Position numbers and translations under genes: made by a program. The notes beneath the pieces are model-generated. The model was not told the origin of the DNA. It did no database searches and worked only from the letters and a program-made list of their open reading frames with translations. Shown piece by piece: positions 33,520 to 43,295 of a DNA stretch of 64,000 nucleotides (positions within the stretch are counted from its first letter, which is position 1; every line of letters begins with the position of its first letter). Source of the DNA: Paenibacillus sp. ACRRY (lineage in GTDB: Bacteria; Bacillota; Bacilli; Paenibacillales; Paenibacillaceae); contig NZ_JAKRNM010000008.1 in the NCBI RefSeq assembly GCF_022346995.1, positions 146,848-210,847 of the forward strand, read 5' to 3'.

Positions 33520-33765
33520 TTAATCTTCTCCAAGCAAATACCCCACAGAAACCTCCAAAGCCTTAGCAATCATCACCACTTCATAATCCTGAACAAGACG
33601 ATATTGACCCTCAAGACGGGAAAGACTGGTCTGACTGATATCCAAGCCCAATGTTTGCAATCTGGCGAGGAATTCTCTTTGTTTGATTCCTTTACTTTTA
33701 CGAATAGCTACGACTCGGGAGCCGATTATATTTTTGTCGCCAGGTGGTTCTTGTCTATGTTTCAT
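33520..33765 (-). CDS. Xre-family helix-turn-helix regulator
   Basis: An 81-residue single-domain regulator with a Cro/C1-type helix-turn-helix (IGSRVVAIRKSKGIKQREFL, LDISQTSLSRLEGQYRLVQD). The end (EVVMIAKALEVSVGYLLGED) is typical of the family. ATG at 33765 has GAGGGG 8 bp upstream. It is transcribed alone, divergently from the Spo0E-like gene. Target unknown. Confidence 0.85.
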   Translation of the reverse strand: MKHRQEPPGDKNIIGSRVVAIRKSKGIKQREFLARLQTLGLDISQTSLSRLEGQYRLVQDYEVVMIAKALEVSVGYLLGED

Positions 33766-33929
33766 TATGTACACCCCTCAATTCAACCACATTGTATGAG
33801 AAATAATGGTTGTTTTAATGCGAATATCGAATTAAAATAAAATAAACCGATAACCGCATTAAAAATGACTACTCATGTCTAGCATTAACAGAACATGATG
33901 CAGTTTAGACCCATCAGAGAGGTGGATGT

Positions 33930-34115
33930 ATGAGCCGGTTGCTTTACTTATTGGAAGAGGAACGGCGCAAGCTTAATCAGCTTGGAGAGGCATCCTTGAA
34001 GCAAGCGATTCCGTTGTGGGACAATCCTGCGGTTCAGGAACAAAGCCGGAGGGTGGATGAGCTGGTTGCACGAGTGAGTGAAATGAAGGCGAGACATCAC
34101 CGAGTTGCACGATGA
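33930..34115 (+). CDS. Spo0E-like sporulation phosphatase
   Basis: A 61-residue protein of the Spo0E aspartyl-phosphatase family, which dephosphorylates Spo0A~P and delays sporulation. It shows the two-helix layout of the family, with the signature region as SRRVDELVARV where the family has SxxLDxLI. The N-terminal helix is LLEEERRKLNQLG. GAGAGGTGG lies before the ATG. The signature is imperfect (VDELV), so activity is uncertain. A DUF6809-like gene follows at a short distance. Confidence 0.65.
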   Translation: MSRLLYLLEEERRKLNQLGEASLKQAIPLWDNPAVQEQSRRVDELVARVSEMKARHHRVAR

Positions 34116-34151
34116 TGAGCGAGGTACATAATGCTTAGGGGAGGGGAAGCA

Positions 34152-34463
34152 ATGGATTTTCCACGGTGGATGCAACGAGCGATTCAAGCAAGACTGAATG
34201 AGGTGACTGCCCGGATCGAACATGATCCTGAACTGAGTCGAGTACGTGGGGGAACAGACGAAGCGTTTGAAGTTTTGTTTGCAGGTAAGGATGTCGAGCA
34301 GACACCTGAATATATCGAGTGGGAGAATCGTTATATTGTCAGCAAAGGCATAGAAAATGAGCGGTTGTATATGCAGGGACTACGAGATGGCATTCAGCTC
34401 ACAGTATTCTTGTTGGGTCAGTCAATGTTGACTGACAGAGATAAGGATAGACCGGGTGGTTAA
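34152..34463 (+). CDS. Small hypothetical protein (DUF6809-like)
   Basis: A 103-residue soluble protein with a plan like the short helical proteins named DUF6809 in Bacillota: an acidic middle (GTDEAFEVLFAGKDVEQTPE) and a C-terminal helix (GLRDGIQLTVFLLGQSM). ATG at 34152 is preferred over 34131 because GGGGAGGGG lies between them. It lies 36 bp after the Spo0E-like gene and is probably co-transcribed. Confidence 0.6.
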   Translation: MDFPRWMQRAIQARLNEVTARIEHDPELSRVRGGTDEAFEVLFAGKDVEQTPEYIEWENRYIVSKGIENERLYMQGLRDGIQLTVFLLGQSMLTDRDKDRPGG

Positions 34464-34593
34464 TTGCTTGAAAATATGACTCATAAGAAGTGAGAAGAGC
34501 AGAGACAAGAAACCGTAATTTGTGAGTTGTTAAAAGGTTTTAACCTGTTAACGCGAATCCAGAATTGAGGGAAGCGACCCCGATCTTTAACTT

Positions 34594-34640
34594 AAAAACC
34601 GGAGCCGAAGCGTGAATCTATCGCTTCGGCTCCGGTTTTT
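34594..34640. terminator. Strong bidirectional terminator
   Basis: A 19-bp perfect stem (AAAAACCGGAGCCGAAGCG and its complement) around a 9-bp loop. It serves the DUF6809-like gene on the plus strand and the binding-protein gene on the minus strand. Confidence 0.9.
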
Positions 34641-34668
34641 AAAGCTTTACTTTTCCAAAATCCCAATC

Positions 34669-36348
34669 CTATTTCCCACTTACCGACTTAAACCAATCAT
34701 TCACTTCTTGCGTGATCTGATCTCCGCCGTTGGATTTCCAGTTGGCGACGAATTGGTCAAAGGCATCAATCGGCAGTTTGCCGTAGATGATTTTGTTGAA
34801 GGTTTCCATTTCGGACTGGCGAAGCAGGTTCCATTTGGAGACCATGGTTGGTGTGGCTGCGCCGGTGAAGTAGTTTTGTTTGCGAATGTCGATCTGCGAC
34901 ATCACGACTTTGGCAGCGGCCCAGTTTTCAGGTTTGCGGAACTCGGCCATTTGTTTCTCGTATGGGGTTTCGGGCTTCTCGCCGTCAGCCAGCTTCACGA
35001 GGGTTTTCATATACAGATCTGGAATACGAGCCGGACCAGTCAGGAACGGGAACTCGTTGGAGAAGTCTTTGATCTTCTCTTTGTCACTGGTCGGTTGACC
35101 GTCTACGATATCCCAGTCGTATCCTTTGGCAAAGCCGTACTCATATGGACTGCCCGCTGCCGGGTTGGCCAGGTTATCGAGCAGGTAGTTGTAGTACAGG
35201 AAAATCGCTTCCGGATGCTTGGCATCCTTGTTGATCATGATACTGGCGTTAACGCCAGAGTTCTGCCACTTCGTACCGATCTTGCCGTCTGGACCAGCCG
35301 GAATAGGGTAGGCTTTGTATTTCGCGCCAGGTACGTTCTTGAGCAGATCCGGTGCAGGCCAGTCGGGTACCCAGTTTGCGCCAGGCAGGATGCCAGCCGT
35401 GCCAGCAGTCCAGCTTTCAGCAGACTTGCCTTCGTCCCACAGCGCGGAGTCGGTATGGATATACCCTTTGTTCATCCATTCATTCAGCTTCGCAAGGGCT
35501 TGTTTGGCACCGGGATTAATGGAGCCGTACTCCAGATTGCCGTTTTCGTCTTTGTTCCATTGTTCCTGGATCGTGCCGTAAGCGCCGAACAACCAGTCGA
35601 GCGAGCCCATCCAGGTGTTGGTGTTATTTTTCAGCGAGATCGCTAGTGGGAATACTTTATCCGGAGACAGGCCGTCCGGGTTCTCGTTTTTGAATTTGTC
35701 CATGATATTCTCTAGATCTGCGATGGTCTTAGGTGCTTCCAGGTTCAGCTTCTCCATCCAGTCTTCTCTTAGCCAGAGCAGGGTATCGTCGTTATCGGTG
35801 TACTCCAGAATCGGCATGTTGTATCTCTTGCCATCCTTGGTGAACGGGTACCACAGCTCGGGATGCGCTGCAGCATGATCCTTCAGAATTTTGTTGGCGT
35901 ACTTGTCGAACAGTTCATCAATGGCGATGAATTGACCGGAGTCGATCAGCTGATTAGTGAGTACCGCGTTCGTTGGAACGGATACGAAATCAGGTAATTT
36001 CTCGCCTGAAGCGATAGCCAGCTGCAGCTTCTGTCTGTATTGATCGTCATTAGCCGGATACCATGAATCCTTATGCTTCATGCCCAGCGTTTCGAGCATC
36101 CAGCGATCGTGAACGTTGTTCTCTTTGGTGTCACCTTGCACATATTTCTTCGGCATACGAACCGAACTGAACTCAATGGGTGGGTCGTATTTTCCTTTGG
36201 CAAAAGCAGCTTCAGCTTCGGCTGAGCCGACCGTCGCCGGCGTATCGTCTGTACCATTCTCGCTGGCTGAATCGCCACTGCCGCACGCAGTGATGGTGAT
36301 GAGTGCGATGACCATGAGCAAGGACCACCATGTTTTGAATTTGATCAT
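34669..36348 (-). CDS. ABC transporter substrate-binding lipoprotein (LplA-like)
   Basis: A 559-residue extracellular binding protein of the long LplA/YtcQ type, used for oligosaccharide import in Paenibacillus. The signal peptide ends in the lipobox ITAC near residue 22. Features are YNMPILEYTDNDDTLLWLRE, SLDWLFGAYGTIQEQW and the C-terminal VNDWFKSVSGK. AGGGGGA precedes the ATG. It is on the minus strand after the two-component genes, while the permeases lie at 40437-42290 on the plus strand; together they form one uptake system. Confidence 0.88.
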   Translation of the reverse strand: MIKFKTWWSLLMVIALITITACGSGDSASENGTDDTPATVGSAEAEAAFAKGKYDPPIEFSSVRMPKKYVQGDTKENNVHDRWMLETLGMKHKDSWYPANDDQYRQKLQLAIASGEKLPDFVSVPTNAVLTNQLIDSGQFIAIDELFDKYANKILKDHAAAHPELWYPFTKDGKRYNMPILEYTDNDDTLLWLREDWMEKLNLEAPKTIADLENIMDKFKNENPDGLSPDKVFPLAISLKNNTNTWMGSLDWLFGAYGTIQEQWNKDENGNLEYGSINPGAKQALAKLNEWMNKGYIHTDSALWDEGKSAESWTAGTAGILPGANWVPDWPAPDLLKNVPGAKYKAYPIPAGPDGKIGTKWQNSGVNASIMINKDAKHPEAIFLYYNYLLDNLANPAAGSPYEYGFAKGYDWDIVDGQPTSDKEKIKDFSNEFPFLTGPARIPDLYMKTLVKLADGEKPETPYEKQMAEFRKPENWAAAKVVMSQIDIRKQNYFTGAATPTMVSKWNLLRQSEMETFNKIIYGKLPIDAFDQFVANWKSNGGDQITQEVNDWFKSVSGK

Positions 36349-36456
36349 TGTTCAATCCCCCTACGGTGTATGATCTTTACAAGTGTAACTGTACCAAGTC
36401 GGGCGGGAGGGCATCTATATGAGTTTGTTAGTTTCGATAGGACTCTATTATGCTGT

Positions 36457-38064
36457 TTAATGTTGGTCTCTATATTCCTGCGGGGTGACGCCGAACTGAC
36501 GCTTGAACACTTTGATAAAATACGCCGGGTCCATATAGCCAATCTCCATGCTGATTTCATATACTTTTTTGGTGGTCGTGACCAGTTTGTGGCAAGCCCG
36601 ATCCATGCGCAGGCGCGAGATATATTCACTGATACCTTCGCCCGTTTCGATCTTGTATATCTTCGACAGATGGGTCGGATGCAGATTGACATGATCGGCG
36701 AGCACACGCAAAGACACATCCAGATGCAGATTCTTATCCGTAAATTCCTGAACCTTCTTCACATACTCGGACCGGATATCCTTGATTTCGTTGGATGTAC
36801 CTTCCTTCAGCTTGGCGAGGACGCCGAGCGACCATTTGCGCAGTTTGCCGATGGTGGAGAAGGCCTCCCCGCTCTGAAGATATTCAATATCACTGCCCAT
36901 GAGGCTCGTCAGGGTCAGCTTGTTCCGGTGGGCAAGGTTGGTGAACGAAGCGGTAATGAGAAAACCAGCCTCCATGCAATGCTCCCACGATTCGGACCAT
37001 TTCTCATCCAGTTCTGCGCAGACGGCGAGTATCTTCTCTTCGGCGGCATCCCATTGTCCACTCTCCAGCAGATGGATGAAGGTGGGCGGGGTGTATAGCA
37101 CGTCCAGCGGACCTTGAGCCGTAGCCGTCTCCACATCGCTGACGCGCATGACAAATTCGCGCTCGTCTCCGACGATCTGCCGGAAATATGCGGAGGCCTG
37201 ACGGAAGCGATCGTAGAGCTGATCCGGAAAGTTGAACCACTCGGTCATGACAATGGAGAGGGAGCCTTTCAGAAATTGTTTTACTTTGGATTGAAGCTGA
37301 ATGGACTGCTTCTCCAGAATGGTCTCTTTTCCAATATCGTCATTCTGTGCCTTCAGCTGCAGTAAAAACACCACATATCCGTGTTCCTCCTTCACACCCC
37401 ACACGTGCATAAACTCACCCATGATTTCCTCCGCCATGTTGATAATGGCATATTCAATCAGGGTCTGATCGTGGCTGTCATAGTGTCCGAATTCTTCATC
37501 CAACCGAACGAGCATGAGTGCGGCATCCCCGGCGTGAAAGGGCAGATCATAATTGGTGAGTTTTCGCTCCCATTCGCTGGATGAAAACCGGTGCCCCTGT
37601 AATGCCTCCAAAAGCAGTCGTCCGCGCAGATGGGGCAGATTCTCCCTTAAAGTAAACTGGGTTCGGCTCAGTGAACTGACGAGTTCCCATTCATTGTTTA
37701 ATTGATCGATGGCCTTCTGCACGGCGCCCATTAATTCATCGTCTGTCGGCGGTTTGAGCAGGTAGTCCACGGCTTCGTACTGGATGGCTTTTTTGGCGTA
37801 ATCGAATTCGGAATAACCCGATAACAGAATGCATTTTATTTTTTTGTCCCGGATCCGGATGCGTTCGATCAGTTCTATGCCTGTCATTTCCGGCATCTGA
37901 ATGTCCGAGATCACGATATCGATAGGGTGGGTGTCGATCAGTTGTAAGGCTTCATGCGCGGAGTACGCCCTGTGAACCTGCTCGATCCCCAGGGTGTGCC
38001 AAGGCTTGGTCATGGACAGGTTATCGACCCAGTGTGCTTCGTCGTCTACGATGATCATCTGCAT
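36457..38064 (-). CDS. YesN-type response regulator with AraC DNA-binding domain
   Basis: A 535-residue response regulator. The receiver domain starts MQMIIVDDEAHWVDNL, with the phosphorylated aspartate D54 in IVISDIQMPEMTG and the conserved lysine in LLKPP. The middle is a variable linker. The C-terminal AraC/XylS domain begins at about residue 430 and has LADHVNLHPTHLSKIYKIET and IGYMDPAYFIKVFKRQFGVT. GGGAG precedes the ATG. It lies between its probable partner kinase and the binding-protein gene and likely activates the sugar uptake genes. Confidence 0.92.
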   Translation of the reverse strand: MQMIIVDDEAHWVDNLSMTKPWHTLGIEQVHRAYSAHEALQLIDTHPIDIVISDIQMPEMTGIELIERIRIRDKKIKCILLSGYSEFDYAKKAIQYEAVDYLLKPPTDDELMGAVQKAIDQLNNEWELVSSLSRTQFTLRENLPHLRGRLLLEALQGHRFSSSEWERKLTNYDLPFHAGDAALMLVRLDEEFGHYDSHDQTLIEYAIINMAEEIMGEFMHVWGVKEEHGYVVFLLQLKAQNDDIGKETILEKQSIQLQSKVKQFLKGSLSIVMTEWFNFPDQLYDRFRQASAYFRQIVGDEREFVMRVSDVETATAQGPLDVLYTPPTFIHLLESGQWDAAEEKILAVCAELDEKWSESWEHCMEAGFLITASFTNLAHRNKLTLTSLMGSDIEYLQSGEAFSTIGKLRKWSLGVLAKLKEGTSNEIKDIRSEYVKKVQEFTDKNLHLDVSLRVLADHVNLHPTHLSKIYKIETGEGISEYISRLRMDRACHKLVTTTKKVYEISMEIGYMDPAYFIKVFKRQFGVTPQEYRDQH

Positions 38065-38309
38065 ATTCTTTCGTCTCCCTTGGTGGTGTAAATATAAGGC
38101 CTAGAATGAAAAAATGGATACTTCTTGTGAACGAAGTCGCTGCGGATTCGAAGGGTTCTTTCGATCGCTGTTCAAGCCCCATTTCCGGATTAGATGATGG
38201 CAAGGTTGAAATGGGGCTTGAAAGGCGAACACTTCGTTTCTACAGAATCCCTTCAATCCTTCGCTTTGCTTCACATAACGTCTAACCCTTTATTTATAAA
38301 CAAGGCACT
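38065..38309. repeat. Long imperfect palindrome between kinase and regulator genes
   Basis: GAACGAAGTCGC and TTCAAGCCCCATTTC on the left are matched by GAAATGGGGCTTGAA and complementary segments on the right, giving an imperfect inverted repeat of about 170 bp. Such intergenic palindromes may be MITE-like. No gene is visible. Confidence 0.4.
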
Positions 38310-38444
38310 TTATAGAGATGGAATTGTAATAATAGTGCCGCGCATGCTTCCTTCCAATGAGGCTTTTCTGTAAATATCCTTTAGCTTCTTCAGGTTTTTT
38401 CTGTCCTCTACGTTCACGTGTAGATATTTCGTTTCAAATAAAAT
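38310..38444 (-). other. Coding-like remnant after the kinase gene
   Basis: One minus-strand frame reads LFETKYLHVNVEDRKNLKKL then DIYRKASLEGSMRGTIITIP before a stop at 38310. It lacks a standard start codon. It is either a degraded 3' fragment or a small gene with an unusual start. Confidence 0.35.
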
Positions 38445-38447
38445 GAC

Positions 38448-40262
38448 TCAACTTATATTAATGTCGGTATCTCGCTCAGAATCTGTATCGTCCTTCGGCA
38501 TCTCCCAGACAATCTCGGTGCGGAATCCGCCAAGTGGGGATGGGCCGAATTGAAGGTGGGACTGGCTGCCGAACAGATGCATGATTCGCTGGTTCGTATT
38601 CCAGAGGCCGCAGCCCATTTCCTCCTGCAGTGGCTCCTGCATTTTCAGGTTCAACGCATCGTACTGTTCCGAGCTTAAGCCGGGGCCATCGTCGTCGATA
38701 TAGATTTTGCCGTAACCATCCACGCTCTCGCCGGTAATACGAATCTCCCCGGATGAATAGGACTTCGCCACGCCGTGTATGACGGAATTCTCGACCATCG
38801 GCTGAAGCATTAATCGCGGTACAGACTGGGCAAGCATGTCCTCAGGGATATCGATATGATACTCAATTCGTCCATTGCGCAGCTTCTGAATATCCAGATA
38901 GTTGATGAGCAGCTTGATCTCGTCCCGAAGCGAGGACGTCTCCCGTTCCATGCGGGTGGTGTACCGATAATATGCACTCAGATTATGCGCCATGGACACG
39001 ACAGCCTGCTCGTCCTTCATCTGGGCCATGTTGATGATGTAGCCAAGACAGTTATATAGAAAATGGGGGTTAATCTGCGCCTGCAGCTGCTTCAGCGTTG
39101 CTTCTTTGGCTCTGATTTTCTCCTGGAATACATTCTCGATCAGGTCTTGAATCTGGTGTGACATATCATTGAATCGATGAAACAGGAATGAGAACTCATT
39201 CTGATCCTTGCTATGCAGCCGTACGGAATAGTCACCACGCTGCACGCGGCGAAGGCCCTGGATCAGCTTTTTGATCGGAGATTGAATGTTTCTGTACAGC
39301 AGAATCGAAGCGGATATACCCACGACAAACAGCAGCGTCATAAAGAGATAGAACAAATTTCGGCTGAGCGAAATCGGCTGCAGAATCTGATACAGCGGGA
39401 CCACGTCGACCAAATGCCAATCCAGATAGGATGATTTGACTGCGCTAACCAGATACTTTTTCCCGTTCAGTTTCACAACGTCCTGTGTAGTATCCTCCGG
39501 GGAGTGTGTATCCAGATAACGAATAAGCTCCTCCGATAACTGCTTGTCTGCACTGCGATTCAGAATGGGGTCATTGCCCTTGTGATAAAGGAAGGGATCT
39601 CCCTGCCCACCTGCCTTGTACGTATCGAGCATGTTCTGAATGTTCTCGTAACTGAAGCTGGCTTCAATGACAAGATTGCTGCCGGTCAACATGCCCGGTT
39701 GAGCCAAGGAATCGGTATAAAACCAGTAAAAGGACTGCATGCCCTCCTGCGATTCCGCTCCTTGATCCCCGTAAGTCCATTGTCCGCTCATATTACGTTT
39801 CAAGTAATCCTCATCATACCCGGAAGAGCGGTTGTAGTTGGCGATAACATCCTGATTCTGTTGCGAGTATACGGCATACCGGGTGTTCCATATATCCGTG
39901 ACGCCGGATTGAAGCACCATCTTCTCCTGAATGGCATAGCGGGTCTGCATCTGATCATACCGATCATCCCATATGTTCAGACCGTTAAATGCACGGACAT
40001 TGGGATCTCTTGAAAGGATCAGACTGAAATCCATCATCTGATTAATGCGGGAATCGATCTGACTGGCTAGAAACGTGAGCTGTTTTGTATTCGAAATCTG
40101 CAGTTCTTTGCTGACCACGTTATAGGTGACGTTGTTCGAGTAGGTATACATGATAATAATCGGGATGAACAACAGCACGATTAAGCAGTTGATTTTGGCA
40201 AACAGGCTGAAGCGGGAACGGGTCCTTTTTTCGAATAATATAAAGCGCTTCCATATATGCAT
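38448..40262 (-). CDS. YesM-type sensor histidine kinase
   Basis: A 604-residue membrane sensor kinase. Helix 1 is at about residues 27-46 (INCLIVLLFIPIIIMYTYSN), with an extracellular Cache-like domain to about 300. Helix 2 is at 304-324, followed by a HAMP linker. The His_kinase region has INPHFLYNCLGYIINM, whose histidine is near residue 399. The HATPase domain has the N box VENSVIHG and IDDDGPGLS. AAGGAG precedes the ATG. It is the probable partner of the response regulator downstream and senses an extracellular sugar or wall-derived signal. Confidence 0.92.
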   Translation of the reverse strand: MHIWKRFILFEKRTRSRFSLFAKINCLIVLLFIPIIIMYTYSNNVTYNVVSKELQISNTKQLTFLASQIDSRINQMMDFSLILSRDPNVRAFNGLNIWDDRYDQMQTRYAIQEKMVLQSGVTDIWNTRYAVYSQQNQDVIANYNRSSGYDEDYLKRNMSGQWTYGDQGAESQEGMQSFYWFYTDSLAQPGMLTGSNLVIEASFSYENIQNMLDTYKAGGQGDPFLYHKGNDPILNRSADKQLSEELIRYLDTHSPEDTTQDVVKLNGKKYLVSAVKSSYLDWHLVDVVPLYQILQPISLSRNLFYLFMTLLFVVGISASILLYRNIQSPIKKLIQGLRRVQRGDYSVRLHSKDQNEFSFLFHRFNDMSHQIQDLIENVFQEKIRAKEATLKQLQAQINPHFLYNCLGYIINMAQMKDEQAVVSMAHNLSAYYRYTTRMERETSSLRDEIKLLINYLDIQKLRNGRIEYHIDIPEDMLAQSVPRLMLQPMVENSVIHGVAKSYSSGEIRITGESVDGYGKIYIDDDGPGLSSEQYDALNLKMQEPLQEEMGCGLWNTNQRIMHLFGSQSHLQFGPSPLGGFRTEIVWEMPKDDTDSERDTDINIS

Positions 40263-40436
40263 AAAAAGTCTCCTTCGTATTCGTGTTCGTAGAGGCTGGT
40301 ATTCACCAGATTCCTAACAAAACCCTATCCGGCCTAACAATGTTATATAGTCAGAGCTCAGAATGGCCTGATACTATTTATAGCAGAGAACCCCATTAAC
40401 ACACAAAACTTTTTTTGGGAACAGGAGAAGGGCACT

Positions 40437-41399
40437 ATGGAGGCTAAAATGGAGGGTCAACGGGTCCCACAGGCGAATGTGGGGAACAAGCTGGAACAGA
40501 AGAGAAAGAAACGTTACAAACAGCCGTGGGTACTGCACTTCATGGTGCTGCCAGCGGCCATTATGGTTTTTATTTTTTCGTATATTCCGATGTCGGGTAT
40601 ATTGATGGCATTTCAGGATTACAAGCCTGCGCTCGGTTTCACGGGTTCGGAATGGGTGGGACTGAAGCACTTCAGGTATATGTGGGAAAATGATTATTTC
40701 CTGCAGATTACGTGGAACACGCTGTTCTTTGCCTGCTCCAAAATCATTATGAATCTGATCATCCCGTTTGTCTTCGCGCTATTGCTTAATGAGGTACGGA
40801 AGATGGCGCTGAAAAGAACCATTCAGACACTCGTGTATCTGCCACACTTCTTGTCCTGGGTAACGCTGTCGGGTATCCTGATCGACATTCTGGCACAGAC
40901 GGGTATTCTCAATCAGTTCCTTGTCTCGGTATTTGGCATCAAGCCGATTTTCTTCCTGGGGGACGGTAACTGGTTCCGGTTCACAATTATCGCGAGTGAT
41001 GTTTGGAAAGAGTTTGGTTTCAACACGATTATCTTCCTTGCGGCATTGTCGGGCATTAACCCATCACTGTACGAAGCAGCTGAAGTGGATGGGGCGGGAC
41101 GCTGGAAGCAGACGATCTATATCACGATCCCGGCGCTGATTCCTATCGGAATCGTAATCGCCACACTGGCACTGGGGAATGTGCTTAACGCCAACTTCGA
41201 CCAAATCTTCAACTTATATAGTCCATTAATCTACCAGCAAGCGGATATTATCGATACGTTCGTGTATCGTGAAGGTCTGCTGAGTGGGCAGTTCAGTTTC
41301 GCTACCGCGGTGAATCTGTTCAAATCGGTCATCAGTCTGATCCTCATCGTAATCTCTTACCGACTGGCCTATCGATTCGCCGGATACCGAATTTTCTAG
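40437..41399 (+). CDS. ABC transporter permease (LplB-like)
   Basis: A 320-residue CUT1 permease of the LplB/YteP branch with six membrane segments. The EAA loop is YEAAEVDGAGRWKQTIYITIP. AGGAGAAGGG precedes the ATG. It is divergent from the sensor kinase, with about 170 bp between them holding both promoters. The stop is 18 bp before the next permease. Confidence 0.92.
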   Translation: MEAKMEGQRVPQANVGNKLEQKRKKRYKQPWVLHFMVLPAAIMVFIFSYIPMSGILMAFQDYKPALGFTGSEWVGLKHFRYMWENDYFLQITWNTLFFACSKIIMNLIIPFVFALLLNEVRKMALKRTIQTLVYLPHFLSWVTLSGILIDILAQTGILNQFLVSVFGIKPIFFLGDGNWFRFTIIASDVWKEFGFNTIIFLAALSGINPSLYEAAEVDGAGRWKQTIYITIPALIPIGIVIATLALGNVLNANFDQIFNLYSPLIYQQADIIDTFVYREGLLSGQFSFATAVNLFKSVISLILIVISYRLAYRFAGYRIF

Positions 41400-41417
41400 A
41401 AAGGATGATGACGAGCC

Positions 41418-42290
41418 ATGTATCATAAAACGCTACCCTATCGCATATTCAGCATCTTCAATAATGTGTTCCTGACCATCCTTTCGCTGCTCTGCCTGCT
41501 GCCTCTATATCACTTGCTGATGGTATCGCTTAGTTCGTCCGCACCTGCGAATGCTGGTCTGGTGACGTTCTGGCCGATTGGTTTTACGCTCGAAGCATAT
41601 GCCAAGACGTTCGATAACGCCAATTTCCTGTCCTCCCTGTGGGTGTCCGTGGAGCGGACGGTGCTGGGAACTGGGCTTGCGCTCATCGTCAATACGATTG
41701 CTGCCTATGCGCTCTCCAAGGAGACACGTGTGTTCCGCGCACGTAACATCTATCTTTGGTATTTTGTCGTCACGATGCTGTTCAGCGGAGGTCTCATTCC
41801 GGGGTATATCCTCATTCTGAAGCTCGGGCTGATGAATACATTGTGGGCACTCATTCTGCCTGGACTAGTGGCGGTATTCAATATCATCCTGCTGCTGAAT
41901 TTCTTCCGCACGGTGCCGAAGGATCTGGAGGAGGCTGCATTTATCGATGGAGCAGGACACTTTCAGTCGTTCATCAAAATCTATCTGCCTGTCTCCGTGC
42001 CTGTTATCGCCACCGTCTCTCTCTTCATGATGGTTGGTCATTGGAACGCATATTTTGACGGGATCATCTATATCCGCGATTCGGAAAAGCTGCCACTCGC
42101 GACGTTTATGCAGACGATTATCGTGCAGGCCGACATGACGAAGCTTGATCCAGAAGCGATTGCGAACCTGTCGCAGCGAACGATTCGGGCGTCCCAGATT
42201 TTTATCAGTGCGCTGCCGATCCTGCTCGTATATCCGTTCTTACAACGGTACTTTGTAACGGGGATTGTGGTGGGGGCAGTGAAGGAGTAG
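41418..42290 (+). CDS. ABC transporter permease (LplC-like)
   Basis: A 290-residue partner permease of the LplC/YtcP branch with six membrane segments and the EAA loop EEAAFIDGAGHFQSFIKIYLP. AAAGGATGATG lies before the ATG. Like the sugar system at 15681, this importer has no ATPase gene nearby. Confidence 0.92.
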   Translation: MYHKTLPYRIFSIFNNVFLTILSLLCLLPLYHLLMVSLSSSAPANAGLVTFWPIGFTLEAYAKTFDNANFLSSLWVSVERTVLGTGLALIVNTIAAYALSKETRVFRARNIYLWYFVVTMLFSGGLIPGYILILKLGLMNTLWALILPGLVAVFNIILLLNFFRTVPKDLEEAAFIDGAGHFQSFIKIYLPVSVPVIATVSLFMMVGHWNAYFDGIIYIRDSEKLPLATFMQTIIVQADMTKLDPEAIANLSQRTIRASQIFISALPILLVYPFLQRYFVTGIVVGAVKE

Positions 42291-42324
42291 CCGCGTGAAG
42301 CGGATGGATTCGGTTTGTGAAAAG

Positions 42325-42369
42325 GGAGTTGCTGAACTGGCCTCAGGCCAGGGAGGTGGCTCTTTTTTA
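42325..42369 (+). terminator. Rho-independent terminator after the LplBC genes
   Basis: Stem CTGGCC with GGCCAG within a longer imperfect stem, followed by TCTTTTTTA. Confidence 0.75.
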
Positions 42370-42464
42370 TGTGAAAAAGATGTAATTACCTTAATTTGAA
42401 TTAAATGGTATTATAGGTGGGGTTCCGAGCGTTAGTATTTTGACCACAGGGGGATGAGTAAGAA

Positions 42465-43013
42465 GTGAAGAAGATGCTGGTTGTTACTCTTGCTTGTGTA
42501 TTATTAAGCGGATCCATGGCTTTTACAGCTACAAGTGCACCAAAAAAGATAGACATCGTACTTAATGAAAAAGAAATAAAGACCCAAGCAGGTACTGAAG
42601 CTCATCAAAAATTAATGGAGGTAAAGATTGACGAACAGATCTTCCAGTTAGTAGAAGGAACTGATTATATCAGCTCTGAGGGTCATATACTGGTTTCGCC
42701 TAGCTATATCATTAGTGTGCTGGATTTCGCTGTGCCTGGTAAAGGGATATGGTGGGATAACCAAGCCAAAAGTGTAATTTTTGCATATGTAGACATAGAT
42801 GATTACCCCAAGCCAAGGTTAACCTTCAAGGTGGGAGAAAGCCATTTTACCGAATTCGACAAACAAATTGAATTAAAGAGTAAAACCATAATGGTGGATG
42901 GCAGAGTTTATTTACCGCTAAGAGCCATTAGTGAAGCATATGGAAAAGAAATCCATTGGGAATCCAATAACGGTCAGAGTGTGATCCGAATAACTACAAA
43001 AAATCAGCAGTGA
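42465..43013 (+). CDS. Stalk-domain (copper amine oxidase N-terminal-like) secreted protein
   Basis: A 182-residue secreted protein with a signal peptide (MLVVTLACVLLSGSMAFTAT). Its stalk domain matches the copper-amine-oxidase N-terminal repeats common in Paenibacillus, with VDGRVYLPLRAISEAYGKEI and IHWESNNGQSVIRI near the C terminus. It starts with GTG, preceded by AGGGGGA. No enzyme domain is attached. Role unknown. Confidence 0.85.
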   Translation: MKKMLVVTLACVLLSGSMAFTATSAPKKIDIVLNEKEIKTQAGTEAHQKLMEVKIDEQIFQLVEGTDYISSEGHILVSPSYIISVLDFAVPGKGIWWDNQAKSVIFAYVDIDDYPKPRLTFKVGESHFTEFDKQIELKSKTIMVDGRVYLPLRAISEAYGKEIHWESNNGQSVIRITTKNQQ

Positions 43014-43295
43014 GCGATACAAATTGCGAAGAAGCGGTGCAAACTCCGTTGCCCATACAGTCCCAGTCCTGTTATAATTCCGGTATATCTATTGCATTGG
43101 GGGTTATACCGTGGCAATATTGGCAGCGCCGGATTGCTCGTTCGCTAGAAAGGCCTTACGCAAAGCCTGTTAGGGGCGGACTTTGTGTAGGGCGCGACGA
43201 GAAGAACATCGATCGCCCTGAGTGAAGCATAACGTATCATCCCGCAGGCTTTGCACCTTATTTGTTTTACCAATAAAAATAAGGGGCTGAAAGCC
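43014..43295. other. Gap before the FusB-like gene
   Basis: No gene recognised. It holds the promoter region of the FusB-like gene and an unassigned stretch with short repeats of GCCTTACGCAAAGCCTG. Confidence 0.4.

Noticed and set aside
34612..35646. A long plus-strand open frame of 344 codons.
   Set aside because: It is the antisense of the LplA-like binding-protein gene, which has a signal peptide, lipobox and binding site.
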